DNA from: JANXQZ01 sp038225555
GTDB taxonomy: Bacteria > Acidobacteriota > Terriglobia > Bryobacterales > Bryobacteraceae
Assembly (NCBI GenBank): GCA_038225555.1
Contig: JBBRRB010000011.1
Coordinates: 62,001-126,000 of the forward strand
Length of the DNA stretch: 64,000 bases
Direction: 5' to 3'
The notes under the pieces are model-generated. The model did no database searches. It worked only from the letters and a program-made list of their open reading frames with translations, and had not been told where the DNA came from. Every line of letters begins with the position of its first letter. Position 1 is the first letter of the stretch. The position numbers and the translations under genes are program-made. Of the stretch, positions 45,560 to 55,457 are shown in pieces.

Positions 45560-46657
45560 ATGAAATCCCCATTCATGGATGAAGCACTAACGCTCGCGCG
45601 CCAGGGTCTTGGACGCACCAGCCCAAATCCGGCGGTCGGCGCGGTGCTCGTCCGGGAAGGTGAAGTTGTGGGCCGCGGCTTTCACGTTTATGCGGCGAGG
45701 AAGCATGCGGAAATCTTAGCCCTGGAACAGGCCGGATCAAGGGCTCGCGGATCCACGCTTTACGTGACGCTCGAGCCATGCTCGCATCAAGGGCGCACCG
45801 GGCCTTGCGCTGATGCGCTCATCACTGCTGGCGTGGCGCGTGTTGTCGCTGCAATGGAGGATCCCAACCCGCGGGTGTCGAGCCAAGGCTTTGGCCGCCT
45901 CCGCGAGGCAGGCGTAACGGTCGACATGGCGTCCGAATACGGCCAGGACGCGTCCGACCTGAACGAGGCGTTCATTCATTCCATGCGCACGGGCCTTCCG
46001 CTGGTCACCTTAAAGGCTGCAGTGACCCTGGATGGCAAGATTTCGGCGCCCGAAGACAACTCTGGCTGGATCACGAGCGAGCGCGCTCGCGCTCATGTCC
46101 AGGGCATGCGTCACGTTACGGATGCCATCCTGACCGGCGTGGGCACGGTTCTTGCCGACGACCCGCTCTTAACAGACCGCACCGGCCAGGACCGCAGCCG
46201 TCCGCTGCTGCGAATCGTGCTCGATTCCACGCTCCGCATTCCTCTAACATCGAAGATCGTAGTCAGCGCGAAAGACGATCTGCTGGTCGTGACTACATCG
46301 GCCGCTGCGGCAGACAGGCGTCATGCTTTGGAGCGCATAGGCGTTGAGATCTTGGTGTGCGACGGCGCGGACGGGCGAGCGGACGTGCGCCGGGTGGTGG
46401 AACATCTGGGAGCGAGGCAATGCCGGTCGCTCATGATCGAGTCGGGCAGCAAGGTAAACTGGGCCGCTCTCGATGCCAGGGTTGTGGACAAGATTTTCTT
46501 TTACTACGCTCCGAAGATCCTGGGCGGCATACAGTCCCTTCCAGTGGTGGGAGGGGTGGGCCGCAAGCGTCGACGGGATGCGATTCGCTTCCACGGGATC
46601 AAGCTGCATCCGATCCCCCCTGATGAGTTTGCCGTGGAGGGCTACCTGGTGTCGTAG
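45560..46657 (+). CDS. ribD: Bifunctional riboflavin deaminase-reductase
   Basis: Deaminates then reduces the riboflavin pyrimidine intermediate. The N-terminal zinc deaminase has H49-A50-E51 in KHAEILALE and Cys74/Cys83 in LEPCSHQGRTGPC. The C-terminal reductase is visible in LVTLKAAVTLDGKIS and ILTGVGTVLADDPLLT. 365 residues. Next to ribE, forming a short riboflavin set; no FMN riboswitch precedes it. Confidence 0.97.
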   Translation: MKSPFMDEALTLARQGLGRTSPNPAVGAVLVREGEVVGRGFHVYAARKHAEILALEQAGSRARGSTLYVTLEPCSHQGRTGPCADALITAGVARVVAAMEDPNPRVSSQGFGRLREAGVTVDMASEYGQDASDLNEAFIHSMRTGLPLVTLKAAVTLDGKISAPEDNSGWITSERARAHVQGMRHVTDAILTGVGTVLADDPLLTDRTGQDRSRPLLRIVLDSTLRIPLTSKIVVSAKDDLLVVTTSAAAADRRHALERIGVEILVCDGADGRADVRRVVEHLGARQCRSLMIESGSKVNWAALDARVVDKIFFYYAPKILGGIQSLPVVGGVGRKRRRDAIRFHGIKLHPIPPDEFAVEGYLVS

Positions 46658-46666
46658 TATTTCACA

Positions 46667-47257
46667 ATGTTTACCGGAATTATCGAAGAAGTCGGAACCA
46701 TTCAACACTCCGCCCCGCGCATGAAAGTGCTTTGCCGCACCGTGCTCGGAGGCGCTGTCATCGGCGCAAGCATCGCCGTAAATGGCACTTGCCTCACTGC
46801 CGTGCAACTCGACTCCGATGGTTTCCTGGTAGATCTTTCGCCTGAAACTCTCGCACGCACGAACTTGGGAGATCTTCAGCCGGGCTCGCTGGTGAACCTC
46901 GAGCGGCCCTTATCAGTCGGCGACCGGCTGAGCGGACACATCGTCCAGGGACACGTGGATGGAACCGCCGAATTCGCCGCCTTAACCGAACTGCCAGGAG
47001 GCAACTGGTGGCTCCAGATTCGCCTGCCCGCCGATCTGGAACGTTACATGATCCCGAAAGGGTCGCTAGCCATCGATGGCATCAGCCTTACCATCGCCGA
47101 ACTCAAAGACACCTTGCTGTCCGTCGCGATCATCCCGCACACTTACGAAAACACCGCCTTGCGGGATATGAAGCGCGGCAGCCGGGTGAACATCGAAGTT
47201 GACCTTATTGCAAAATACGTGGAAAAATTCGTGATCAGGCCCGCGCAGCCTTCGTGA
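46667..47257 (+). CDS. ribE: Riboflavin synthase alpha subunit
   Basis: Makes riboflavin from two lumazine molecules. MFTGIIEEVGTI start, internal duplication of the lumazine-binding fold (AVNGTCLTAVQL and AIDGISLTIAEL), and GHIVQGHVDGTAEF. 196 residues. Ten bases after ribD. Its last 23 bases overlap the converging SelA-like gene. Confidence 0.96.
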   Translation: MFTGIIEEVGTIQHSAPRMKVLCRTVLGGAVIGASIAVNGTCLTAVQLDSDGFLVDLSPETLARTNLGDLQPGSLVNLERPLSVGDRLSGHIVQGHVDGTAEFAALTELPGGNWWLQIRLPADLERYMIPKGSLAIDGISLTIAELKDTLLSVAIIPHTYENTALRDMKRGSRVNIEVDLIAKYVEKFVIRPAQPS

Positions 47258-48488
47258 GAACCTCGTGCAAGCGTCGCCCCACGATGGCTTCCTCGCCGGG
47301 CTCCAGCATCCAGACTCCTACCACGATGGTGTTCACGTCGGCGGGTATGCCGGCGGAAGCTCCTGTCTTGCTCCCAGTGGATGGATTCAATTCGATGCTC
47401 GGCGTTCCTTTACGCAGCTCGAGCATCACCTCACGCGGCGAAATCTTGACCTGCGCCTGATCGTAGCGCAGCAGCAGGTGAGGCACATGGTTCGCCAGCG
47501 GCGGAATCACGATCTCGGGTTTTAAGCTCGGGACGTCCTTGAGCTGTGCAGCAATGCGATCAGCTCGTCGCCGGAATTCGGCCTCCAGGCCTGCATCGGT
47601 CTGGCTCAGAAACCAATCAATGGCGGCCACCATGCCGACGATCTGCTCCTTCGCCACCTTCATGCCCCGCCCCACGCCATCGAAGGGATTGTTGTTGGCC
47701 GCTGCCGCCAGCATGAGATCCTTCCTGCCCAGCAGCAGGCCCGCGTTTTGGGGTCCTCGCATCCCTTTGCCGCCGGAGAATGTGACCAGGTCGAAACCCA
47801 TGCCCGTGTAATTCCACAGATTCGAAATCGGCGGCACATCCGCGGCAGCGTCGTTGAAACACGGCACTGCGTGCTTGTGCGCCACCCGGATCCAGTCTTC
47901 GCGGCCGATCTCCCCCGCCTCGGCAGCATTGTAGAAAAGGGCCATCACGGTCTTTTCGTTGAAAGCTGATTCGTACTGCTGGAGCGTCTCCACCTCCACG
48001 AAGCGGACGCCGCAGCAAAGCACTGCTTGATCATAACCGTAGCGATGCCCTTTCTGAATCAGCACCTCGTTTTTCATGCGAGGCACTTCCGTCGGAATGT
48101 CGCGGATGTTGCACTTGTTAGCGAGTGTTAGGCAAGCGGCCGTGCCAAGCGTCAATGCCGAAGCCGCGCCTGCCGACACCAGAGCCGCTTCGCAGCGCAG
48201 CTTCTGAGCCAGGTATTCTCCGGCGGCTCGCTGCAATTCGGCCAATCGGACCGGATGCTTTGCAGCCCGCGCAACGGCTGCCTGAACGGAAGGAGGCATG
48301 ATGGAAGCAGTGAGTGCCGTATACGTTCCGGCGGCGTTGATGATCTTGGAGACGCCCAGTTTGTCGTAGTAATCTTCGCCTTCGGCTGCAGGCGCAGTAG
48401 CTGGTGCGGCGTTCATGGCGAAACTGCCTCCCGCGACAAGGTTCCGAATCACACTGAAGAACGTCCTGCGTCCGCCGAATTTCTGCAT
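47235..48488 (-). CDS. SelA/DgaE-like PLP enzyme with a Tat-like leader
   Basis: A fold-type I PLP protein of the selenocysteine synthase-like group: NAAGTYTALTAS near the N-terminus, SAGAASALTLGTAACLTL, CFNDAAADVPP, and the PLP-Lys motif VTFSGGKGMRGPQNAGLLLG. Such proteins act on amino sugar or hydroxyamino acids (DgaE-like) rather than tRNA(Sec), since no Sec genes are here. ATG 48488 gives MQKFGGRRTFFSVIRN, a possible twin-arginine leader. Eight bases after the TonB receptor gene stop, so they are likely co-transcribed. Confidence 0.8.
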   Translation of the reverse strand: MQKFGGRRTFFSVIRNLVAGGSFAMNAAPATAPAAEGEDYYDKLGVSKIINAAGTYTALTASIMPPSVQAAVARAAKHPVRLAELQRAAGEYLAQKLRCEAALVSAGAASALTLGTAACLTLANKCNIRDIPTEVPRMKNEVLIQKGHRYGYDQAVLCCGVRFVEVETLQQYESAFNEKTVMALFYNAAEAGEIGREDWIRVAHKHAVPCFNDAAADVPPISNLWNYTGMGFDLVTFSGGKGMRGPQNAGLLLGRKDLMLAAAANNNPFDGVGRGMKVAKEQIVGMVAAIDWFLSQTDAGLEAEFRRRADRIAAQLKDVPSLKPEIVIPPLANHVPHLLLRYDQAQVKISPREVMLELRKGTPSIELNPSTGSKTGASAGIPADVNTIVVGVWMLEPGEEAIVGRRLHEVLTKAARA

Positions 48489-48495
48489 GGATCTT

Positions 48496-50391
48496 CTATT
48501 TATACCTCCACCGCAAGCCAATTCGATACAACCGCGGCGCGCCAATCGTCGGAGTCGGACTAAACCCCACATAGAACTGCCGATCCAGAACATTCTCCAC
48601 GTCCGCCCTTAAAGAGAAACCCAGGCGCAGCCGCTGCTCGGCCGCAATCTGAAACGTAGCAAAGCCAGGCAATTTGAACTGATTCAAATCGTCATCGAAC
48701 TGCAAGCTGTAGCTCCTCACCGCAGCCGACGCCAGCGTTCCTTTATGCTGATACATCAACTGTGCGCTCCCCTGATTCCTGGGCACCTGGGAAATACGCA
48801 GACCATTAAAAAACCGCGAATCCGCCAGCAAATAAGACAACTCGCCCTGCCAACTTCCCCAACGGTGGCGCAAGTCGGCCTCAATGCCCCTCGAAAGAGC
48901 GGCGGTCGCATTCTGACGCTGCCGTATGATCGTCGCCCCGCCCTGAAGGGTCACGTTGGTGATCAAATGTTCAAGATCGTTTCGATAGAAAGTCACGCTG
49001 GCGCCCGTTGTCTCGCCCACGATGTCGAGACCCGCTTCGGCGCCAAAGAGAGTCTCCGGACGCAGTGCCCCATTTGCTAGCGTCGTCGTGTTGCCAACCT
49101 GAAACACCCGGAAAAGTTCGTTCAACGTGGGCGCTCGAAAGCTCCTGTACACCGATCCGCGCGCGCGAAACATGCCCTTGCCGGCCGCGAAGCCAGCGTT
49201 CGGACTGAAGAAGGTGTCCCCTCGACCGGTGAAGTGGTGCCGACCGCCGACGAAGAAACTCACCGGCCCGGCTGAATAATCGAACTGCCCGAAAATGCCA
49301 TGCTGCAAAACGGAGCCACCTCCCGTCCGCAAGCCTGACGGGAAAAGCCGATCCGTACTGAAGCCTTCCACCCGCTGCGTATCGGCGCCTGCGAGCACAT
49401 GCCAGTGCGATTGCGAGTGACGCCAGAACGAAGCCGCGCCCACCGACTCCGAAGGAACACGCTGCAGATACGTGATTCTCTCCGTGTTGCGACTGTTTGT
49501 TACCGACGAGAAACTCGCCCGATAGCCCTCCTGCGTGTAATACCCCAGCACCGAAACTTGATCCCGCTTCCATTCATGCGAATAGTTCGCGGCTAAGGAC
49601 CCGAGCCCTGTGGAGTTGGTGGTCAGTCGCGTTCCGTTATCGCGATGTTCGGCTAAGACATCGAAGCGCAGAAACAGCCGGTCGTTGAGTCGAAAATAAT
49701 CGAGCCGCGTCGACCCGGTAACAAAACGAACCGCAGCCGGCGTATCGGCCGACCCGCGCACTCCCTGCGGCACGATGTAGTAACCATCAGTGGTAAACGC
49801 CCGCCCGAAGCCCGAAATTGCGAAATGTTCCCAGAGGTAGGAACCGCTCGCCAAAGCCTCGTGAGTGTTACGGTTTCCTCCCTCGTAAGCGGCTTCCAAT
49901 CTTCTGGAAGCCGGGTGCGAAAACAGCGCGATCGCTCCACCCAGGGCCAGATCGCCGAACACGCTGGTCGACGCGCCTCTTGAAATCTCGACACGGTCCA
50001 TCTCGCTGGGAGCGAACCTGTCCCAATAAACCCAGCCGCCAAACGGATCGTTCTCGGGAATGCCGTCCCAAAGCAGCAGAGTCCGGCTGGCGCCCGATGA
50101 GCCGATGCCTCGGAGCGACACTCCCTGCGTGGTCGGATTGGCGACAATGCTTGACGAGCGGCGGAAGAGAGTAAACCCCGGCACCGTGCGCAAACGATCA
50201 TCGATGTTGACCCCCGGCGTCTGCTGAATCTGGCGGCTGTCAACCACCGTAATCGCGGCCGGAGCTTCGGTCGAGACCGTATCCGTAACGGTGATCGTCG
50301 TCTTGATGGGATCTATCTTTGTAGTCTGGTCCGGCTTGGACTCAGTTTGCGGCAACAGGCGGAGCGGAACGATAATCAGCGCCAAGAACAC
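48496..50391 (-). CDS. TonB-dependent receptor (BtuB/Cir-like)
   Basis: GTG 50391 follows GGAA and starts a leader (MFLALIIVPLRLLPQ). A plug domain follows: VDSRQIQQTPGVNIDDRLRT, GVSLRGIGSSGASRTLLLWD, RVEISRGASTSVFGDLALGG. Then a 22-strand-type barrel ending in LYRIGLRWRYK. 631 residues fits a siderophore/vitamin-type receptor. A start at 50478 would overlap the DUF58 gene by 137 bases; GTG 50391 still overlaps its 3' end by 50. Confidence 0.9.
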   Translation of the reverse strand: MFLALIIVPLRLLPQTESKPDQTTKIDPIKTTITVTDTVSTEAPAAITVVDSRQIQQTPGVNIDDRLRTVPGFTLFRRSSSIVANPTTQGVSLRGIGSSGASRTLLLWDGIPENDPFGGWVYWDRFAPSEMDRVEISRGASTSVFGDLALGGAIALFSHPASRRLEAAYEGGNRNTHEALASGSYLWEHFAISGFGRAFTTDGYYIVPQGVRGSADTPAAVRFVTGSTRLDYFRLNDRLFLRFDVLAEHRDNGTRLTTNSTGLGSLAANYSHEWKRDQVSVLGYYTQEGYRASFSSVTNSRNTERITYLQRVPSESVGAASFWRHSQSHWHVLAGADTQRVEGFSTDRLFPSGLRTGGGSVLQHGIFGQFDYSAGPVSFFVGGRHHFTGRGDTFFSPNAGFAAGKGMFRARGSVYRSFRAPTLNELFRVFQVGNTTTLANGALRPETLFGAEAGLDIVGETTGASVTFYRNDLEHLITNVTLQGGATIIRQRQNATAALSRGIEADLRHRWGSWQGELSYLLADSRFFNGLRISQVPRNQGSAQLMYQHKGTLASAAVRSYSLQFDDDLNQFKLPGFATFQIAAEQRLRLGFSLRADVENVLDRQFYVGFSPTPTIGAPRLYRIGLRWRYK

Positions 50392-51430
50392 GAATATTCC
50401 GTTCCGAAATCTCCCATCCGGCTTCAGCCAAGCGGCGAGGATCGAGGCTAAACACGACCTGAAAGGCGTTGCGATCATGAAATGCGGGCGGCAGCGGGCC
50501 GCGCGACGGGACCACCGTAGCTAGATACTTCAGAATAGTATATACATCGCCTTCGCCTGGCACCTGAACATCCAGCCGCTGCGTGCAGAATCTCAGCTTC
50601 GTACCCTTCAACGCAAGATTCCACGCTATAAAAGCGCAGCAATCCACGGAATGTTCGAACCACAGTTTGTCGTTCACATCGATGTCTAGAAAAAGCGTGA
50701 CGGACTGCTCCTGCTCCCGGGCGAACTCGCGCACTTGCAGATTGCCCGTGTGGGCCGTCGCCTTCCAATCGACATGCCTGGCGCTTTCGAGCGCTTCATA
50801 GGGGCGAATGCGATAGAAGTCGCTCCCTTGTCCGCGGAAGTAAGACTCGATCTCGCCGGCAAGCGAAATAAGCAAGTCGTCAAATCCCGGTTGTGGATCG
50901 ATGCAGGGGTATACCACAACCTCCCTGCGCAGGAGAACGTTGATGCGGCGCTCGGCAAACCCAAAGGGAAAGCGCGTTGAAAAACGAAAGCTGTTCTCGC
51001 GGTAGGAGCCGCGGTGGTCGAAATAAAATTCCACAGGTTGGTCGATTCGCGCACCTCCTGGGATCAGCGGGAAATACATCGGCGCAGGAAGAGCGCTCTG
51101 CCCCTGACCGGCCAAGTGGATCGAGAAAGAGGCCATCCAGCGTTTTTCGTTTTGAATGGCCACCCGGCCGATGAGCTTGCGCTTGGCGCAGATGTGATCG
51201 GGCAGCAAAAGGTCGAGAGCCAGTCCTGCCAGCGAGAGGCGGCTGACCAAGCCCGAGATCATCAGCGTGGCGAGCATCGCGGCCAGAATTAGGAAGAGGA
51301 GATTGTTGGCGGAACTGAACGCCGCCAGAGCGACCAGCACGCACGCAAGCGTGTACAGCAGCCCCAGACGCGTGACTTTCTGGTTCACGCCGGATGCTAG
51401 GGCCGCCTGGAATCTTCGCCAAATAGCCAT
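50342..51430 (-). CDS. DUF58-domain protein
   Basis: 362 residues: two membrane helices at the N-terminus (LGLLYTLACVLVALAAFSSA and LFLILAAMLATLMISGLV), a beta domain, then a vWA-like DUF58 domain with the family signature SARHVDWKATAHTG. DUF58 proteins usually sit beside MoxR ATPases and transglutaminases; none is next to it here, so it is an isolated copy. It heads an operon with the TonB receptor and SelA-like genes. Confidence 0.9.
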   Translation of the reverse strand: MAIWRRFQAALASGVNQKVTRLGLLYTLACVLVALAAFSSANNLLFLILAAMLATLMISGLVSRLSLAGLALDLLLPDHICAKRKLIGRVAIQNEKRWMASFSIHLAGQGQSALPAPMYFPLIPGGARIDQPVEFYFDHRGSYRENSFRFSTRFPFGFAERRINVLLRREVVVYPCIDPQPGFDDLLISLAGEIESYFRGQGSDFYRIRPYEALESARHVDWKATAHTGNLQVREFAREQEQSVTLFLDIDVNDKLWFEHSVDCCAFIAWNLALKGTKLRFCTQRLDVQVPGEGDVYTILKYLATVVPSRGPLPPAFHDRNAFQVVFSLDPRRLAEAGWEISERNIRVLGADYRSAPPVAAN

Positions 51431-51499
51431 GCCGATCCTACTATCACCTTAGCGCGAGGCGCCACTGGAACCCCTGAGCGGTCAACGCGTCTACCAGGT

Positions 51500-52051
51500 A
51501 TGAAGTCTTTCGTTGCTCTGGCACTGCTGGGTTTGCCGCTTGCCGCTCAGCCGATCTCTTTCGGGGTAAAACTCGGGACGCCCCTTAACGATGCTTTCAG
51601 CGATACCGGCGGCAAATACTTTTTCAGCCGAGGGACGGACCGGTATGTGATCGGTCCCACTATAGAGATCCGGCTGCCCTTCACTGGTTTGGGTGTTGAA
51701 GCGGACGCCCTGTATCGCCGCTACAACATAGGAGGTCCGATAAACCAGTTTGAGTTCCCTATCTTGGTGAAATACCGCTTCCCTGGACTATTGGTGGTCC
51801 ACCCGTTTGTGGACGCAGGTCCATCTTTCAACTACGTAAGTGACTCTCTCACTCCCACCGACGTTCGGCACTCTGGAACGACCGGGATCGCAATTGGAGG
51901 AGGCCTGGAGCTAAAGGCTCTTATTATCCGAGTCTCGCCGGAACTCCGTTACACTCATTGGGGCAATCAGAACATTAGTCTGAGCTCTCGGAACAGCGGG
52001 CTTTCCTCCAACCAGAATCAGATCCAATTTTTAGTCGGCATTACGTTCTAA
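51500..52051 (+). CDS. Outer-membrane beta-barrel protein
   Basis: A signal peptide (MKSFVALALLGLPLAAQ) followed by alternating beta-strands such as ISFGVKLGTPLND, YVIGPTIEIRLPFTGLGVEAD, FPILVKYRFPG and a final aromatic strand ending in Phe (QIQFLVGITF). 183 residues, about eight strands, OmpA/PorT-like barrel. Function unknown; probably structural or in surface interaction. Confidence 0.8.
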   Translation: MKSFVALALLGLPLAAQPISFGVKLGTPLNDAFSDTGGKYFFSRGTDRYVIGPTIEIRLPFTGLGVEADALYRRYNIGGPINQFEFPILVKYRFPGLLVVHPFVDAGPSFNYVSDSLTPTDVRHSGTTGIAIGGGLELKALIIRVSPELRYTHWGNQNISLSSRNSGLSSNQNQIQFLVGITF

Positions 52052-52065
52052 GAAGCTGCGATGTC

Positions 52066-52965
52066 CTACTCGGGCACCACAACTTCGGGCTCGGGTTCGC
52101 CGCTCTTGGGCGAATAATACGAATGATAGTAGGTGTACTTGCTGTACAGCTCGCCACGACGGGCGCCATTCACGACGATACCGAGAACGTTGTTCTGACA
52201 GAGCGATTGCATTGCCCGCGTAACCGAATCGATGGTAGTAGAGCCGATCCGAACCACTAAAATCGTCCCGTGGCACAACGTGGACAGCAGATTTGCGTCG
52301 GCTGCGAAGAGCAGCGGCGGACTGTCCAGGATCACCCAGTTGAAGATGGACGGCAATTCATCGAGCATCTCTTTCACTTCTTTCAGGTTGAGAAGCTCAA
52401 GCGGGTTGATCACCGCTTCGCCGGCCGGCATGACGTATAAATTGGAATCGCCGACTCGTCGGATCGCCTCATGCAGAGGAACTTTGCCCTGCAGATAGTC
52501 CGTAGCACCCGGGCTGCGCTCGATCTGGAGAAGGTTGTGCGCGATCGGCCTTCGAAAGTCAAAATCGCAAAGCAAGGTCAAGTTCCCCGACAGTTGTGCC
52601 TGCGCCATCGCCAGATTGATCGCTGCGAAAGATTTTCCTTCCGCCGGTGATGGGCTGGTCACCACGGCCGTATGGATCGGCTGCAAGCTCTGCATATGAT
52701 TCAGGCGGGTTCGCAGCGTCCGGAACTCTTCGGTGGGTGCCTCATGGGGATTGGTGGGGTCGATCAGCAGCGACTCCTGCGACGGGTTGTACGGCACCGA
52801 CTTGATATTCGCCAGCAAGTCCTGCAGCGGCGAGGCTATTACTACACTCGCAGGGGCAGAATAACCCGTGATAGTCCGATGGTCCGGCGTGGGCGCAGGT
52901 GCAGATGCCGACCCGCTCGGTACGGATTGCTCCGCTCGTCTTAATGCTTCGTGAACTCGACTCAT
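52066..52965 (-). CDS. Bacterial tyrosine kinase of a polysaccharide locus (CpsD/Wzc C-terminal type)
   Basis: BY-kinases autophosphorylate and control capsule/EPS polymer length. Walker A VVTSPSPAEGKSFAAINLA, Walker A' LLCDFDFRRP and Walker B NWVILDSPPLL are clear. The C-terminus has a tyrosine cluster (LYSKYTYYHSYYSPK) for autophosphorylation. It is a separate protein from its Wzz-like activator at 52979, as in Gram-positive CpsC/CpsD pairs. Confidence 0.9.
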   Translation of the reverse strand: MSRVHEALRRAEQSVPSGSASAPAPTPDHRTITGYSAPASVVIASPLQDLLANIKSVPYNPSQESLLIDPTNPHEAPTEEFRTLRTRLNHMQSLQPIHTAVVTSPSPAEGKSFAAINLAMAQAQLSGNLTLLCDFDFRRPIAHNLLQIERSPGATDYLQGKVPLHEAIRRVGDSNLYVMPAGEAVINPLELLNLKEVKEMLDELPSIFNWVILDSPPLLFAADANLLSTLCHGTILVVRIGSTTIDSVTRAMQSLCQNNVLGIVVNGARRGELYSKYTYYHSYYSPKSGEPEPEVVVPE

Positions 52966-52978
52966 GTTTCTCCGGTTT

Positions 52979-54634
52979 TCAGGTGCGGGTCGCGTAGTAA
53001 TACAGGACCGAACTCGACATCACCACGACACCAATCAGGCACGCGGTCGCCCAGGCCAGCCATCCAAGCCGGCGTCGGCGGCGGACAATCAAATCATTCT
53101 CGAGCAGCGGGATGCTCCCCAAGACCGGCAGTTGCGTGTAGGCTCGAACGTCTTTCAGGTTCTTCAGCGATGAATCCCTCACCTCGCGAGCTCCCGCGAG
53201 AAACATTCCGAGGATCAACCCTATGCCAGTTCCCGCCAGAATAATCAGCGGGCGCTTCGGCTCGGTCGGCGTTTCTGGAATGTTGGCCAGTTCGATTTGT
53301 TCCAGCGTCTCACCCTGATTGTTGTTGATCACCGCAGTCGACATCAGGGAGTCGGTCACTTTCTTGTCCAGCACCTCGTATTCCTTCTTAGCCAGATCGC
53401 GATCCCGCATGAGTTCTTCGTACTCTTTTAGACCGACCGGCATACCTTGGAGGCGTCCCTGGACTGATTTCAAAGTGCCGTTTAGTTGCATGACCTGGTT
53501 CTGGTAATCTTTCATCTCCAAGTCTTTCGCATCCATCATGCCATTGATTCGTTTGATGGCCGCTTCATGATCGCGCTGCTTCTGCAGAAGTTCAGGGTTC
53601 ACCGGCTGTTTCGCCGCCAATTCCGGCTTCTTGTTGCTTTCCTCTTTCACGATGTCATCGCGCTGCTTCTTGGCCATCGCCAGTTTCGCAACTAAACTCT
53701 GCACGTCTGGATGGGACTCGCTATATCGCTGGCGATCGGCAGCCAGTGCCGATTCGTAAAAAGTTATCTCGCGTTCCTTCTCGGTGAGTTTCTCGCTCTT
53801 TTGCCGAGCGGCTTGTTGTTCCTGGGCAACTGGATCCTTTAACTGATTCAACTCATCCCGGAAGATGCGAATCTGGTTCTCCATAACCAGCTTGTCTTGA
53901 TTCACGCGACTCATAGCCGTATTCAGATTTAGAAGCTGAGTCTGAAGAGCTGTCAATTGGTTGAAATTCGTCTGCTGCTGTTCTGGAAGTTCGTTTACAT
54001 GGCGCTGGCGAAAACTGCTGAGCTGGCCCTCAAAGGTGTCCAGCTTCTTCTTGGCCGCTTCGCGGCTGTTTTGAAGAAATTCCGTCGTCTGCTGGGTTAC
54101 CGACGTCGTTTCCTTCTGGTTTTCGCCCATCAAGTCGCTGATGATTTTCTGGGCCACTTTCTGGGCGATGTTGCGGTTCTGATACGCAAATCCAATCTGG
54201 AAAGCAGGCAGTGCGGCTTTGCCGTTCGTCTGTCCCAGCGTCGCCACCGGCACGATCTTGATATCGTGCAGGCGCATGTTCTCAACTACGTCCTGCATGG
54301 GCATGCGCTTCAGATCTTTCTTATAGAGATCGTAGGTATTAATGATCGATTGGAGCTTGTCTTTGCTCAGCACGCCCTGAATCATCGAGTTGAACCGGCC
54401 CGATAAGTCCGAATTCAAGTTGCTGGACACGATCAATTCTGGGATCTTCGGAGGAACCACGCGAACGGTTCCGGTAGAGACATAAGTATCCGGCCAAAGA
54501 AACGCCACCACCGTGGCAATCACCAACGCCGCGAACGTCGGTCCGAAGATCCACGACTTGTGCCTGCGCAAAATATCGATATAGTCTTCGACATCAAGCG
54601 GTCGACGCGCTACGCTCTGTTCCTGGGGCTGCAT
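52979..54634 (-). CDS. Polysaccharide co-polymerase (Wzz/GumC-like)
   Basis: 551 residues with an N-terminal helix (SWIFGPTFAALVIATVVAFLW), a long coiled-coil middle (residues about 180-430, Gln/Lys/Glu-rich with DRDLAKKEYEVLDKK), a GNVR-like segment and two C-terminal helices (LIILAGTGIGLILGMFLAGA and LGWLAWATACLIGVVVMS). It sets chain length and activates the BY-kinase downstream. Confidence 0.88.
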   Translation of the reverse strand: MQPQEQSVARRPLDVEDYIDILRRHKSWIFGPTFAALVIATVVAFLWPDTYVSTGTVRVVPPKIPELIVSSNLNSDLSGRFNSMIQGVLSKDKLQSIINTYDLYKKDLKRMPMQDVVENMRLHDIKIVPVATLGQTNGKAALPAFQIGFAYQNRNIAQKVAQKIISDLMGENQKETTSVTQQTTEFLQNSREAAKKKLDTFEGQLSSFRQRHVNELPEQQQTNFNQLTALQTQLLNLNTAMSRVNQDKLVMENQIRIFRDELNQLKDPVAQEQQAARQKSEKLTEKEREITFYESALAADRQRYSESHPDVQSLVAKLAMAKKQRDDIVKEESNKKPELAAKQPVNPELLQKQRDHEAAIKRINGMMDAKDLEMKDYQNQVMQLNGTLKSVQGRLQGMPVGLKEYEELMRDRDLAKKEYEVLDKKVTDSLMSTAVINNNQGETLEQIELANIPETPTEPKRPLIILAGTGIGLILGMFLAGAREVRDSSLKNLKDVRAYTQLPVLGSIPLLENDLIVRRRRRLGWLAWATACLIGVVVMSSSVLYYYATRT

Positions 54635-54669
54635 GCTTATTCCTATAAAATCGTTTTACCGAACATTTT

Positions 54670-55344
54670 CTAGCGCACAATGACGTGATCGCCGTTCTCG
54701 AGGTAGATATTTTGCTCCAGGTGTTTCCCTTTGATCACGTCCTTGTAGTTGAACTTGAAGCTCTTCGATCCACGCAGAATCCGGATGTCATTCTGTTTGG
54801 CGAACTCCCGGAACCCGCTGGCAATGCTAAGCGCTTCCAATACGTTAGTAGGAGAAACAAGCGGATACGCTCCGGGCCTGCCAACCTCGCCGTCAATGAA
54901 ATACTTTTTGCTCCTGACCTCGGTCACGCTTACAGTGACGTCCGGGTTGTTAATATACTTTCCAAGCTTGTCCTTCAGATCGACCGTCAATTGCAGGGGT
55001 GTCAGTCCGGCCGCTTGAAGATCGCCGATCAGGGGCATGGTGATCTTCCCATCCGGTCGGACTGCAACCGCCTGCGTGAAATCCACTTCCCGCCAAGTCC
55101 TGACAAAAAGCACGTCTTCCGGCCCAATCAAGTACTTGTTAGGATCGATGGCGGCCCCGACACCCTCTGGATTCTTACCGGGAGTTGGGGCGATAGGGGA
55201 CGTCGAGAGGGGAGCAGGAGACTCACCCTGCCTGGGGGCATCCGGCTTCACTTGCCCCGATGCACCCGAAATGCCCACCAGGAAAATTGCCCCGAACAGG
55301 CCAGCTTTCAAGATGGTTACGGCGCTAAACTTCACAATTGACAT
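54670..55344 (-). CDS. Polysaccharide export protein (Wza-like, short)
   Basis: A signal peptide (ILKAGLFGAIFLVGISGASG) followed by a poly_export domain (IGPEDVLFVRTWREVDFTQA, VRPDGKITMPLIGDLQAAGL) and one SLBB domain (KKYFIDGEVGRPGAYPLVSP). 224 residues, shorter than E. coli Wza, and without a lipobox Cys. First gene of the export operon. Confidence 0.88.
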   Translation of the reverse strand: MSIVKFSAVTILKAGLFGAIFLVGISGASGQVKPDAPRQGESPAPLSTSPIAPTPGKNPEGVGAAIDPNKYLIGPEDVLFVRTWREVDFTQAVAVRPDGKITMPLIGDLQAAGLTPLQLTVDLKDKLGKYINNPDVTVSVTEVRSKKYFIDGEVGRPGAYPLVSPTNVLEALSIASGFREFAKQNDIRILRGSKSFKFNYKDVIKGKHLEQNIYLENGDHVIVR

Positions 55345-55457
55345 ACCCCTCGTTCAACTAAACAAAACGTAATAAATGTTGCCAAACCAGCAAGTCCGTA
55401 GGACAATTCATTGTACAACGCAAGGTCCAGCCTTCCGATGCTCCGCGCGTTCCGCAA

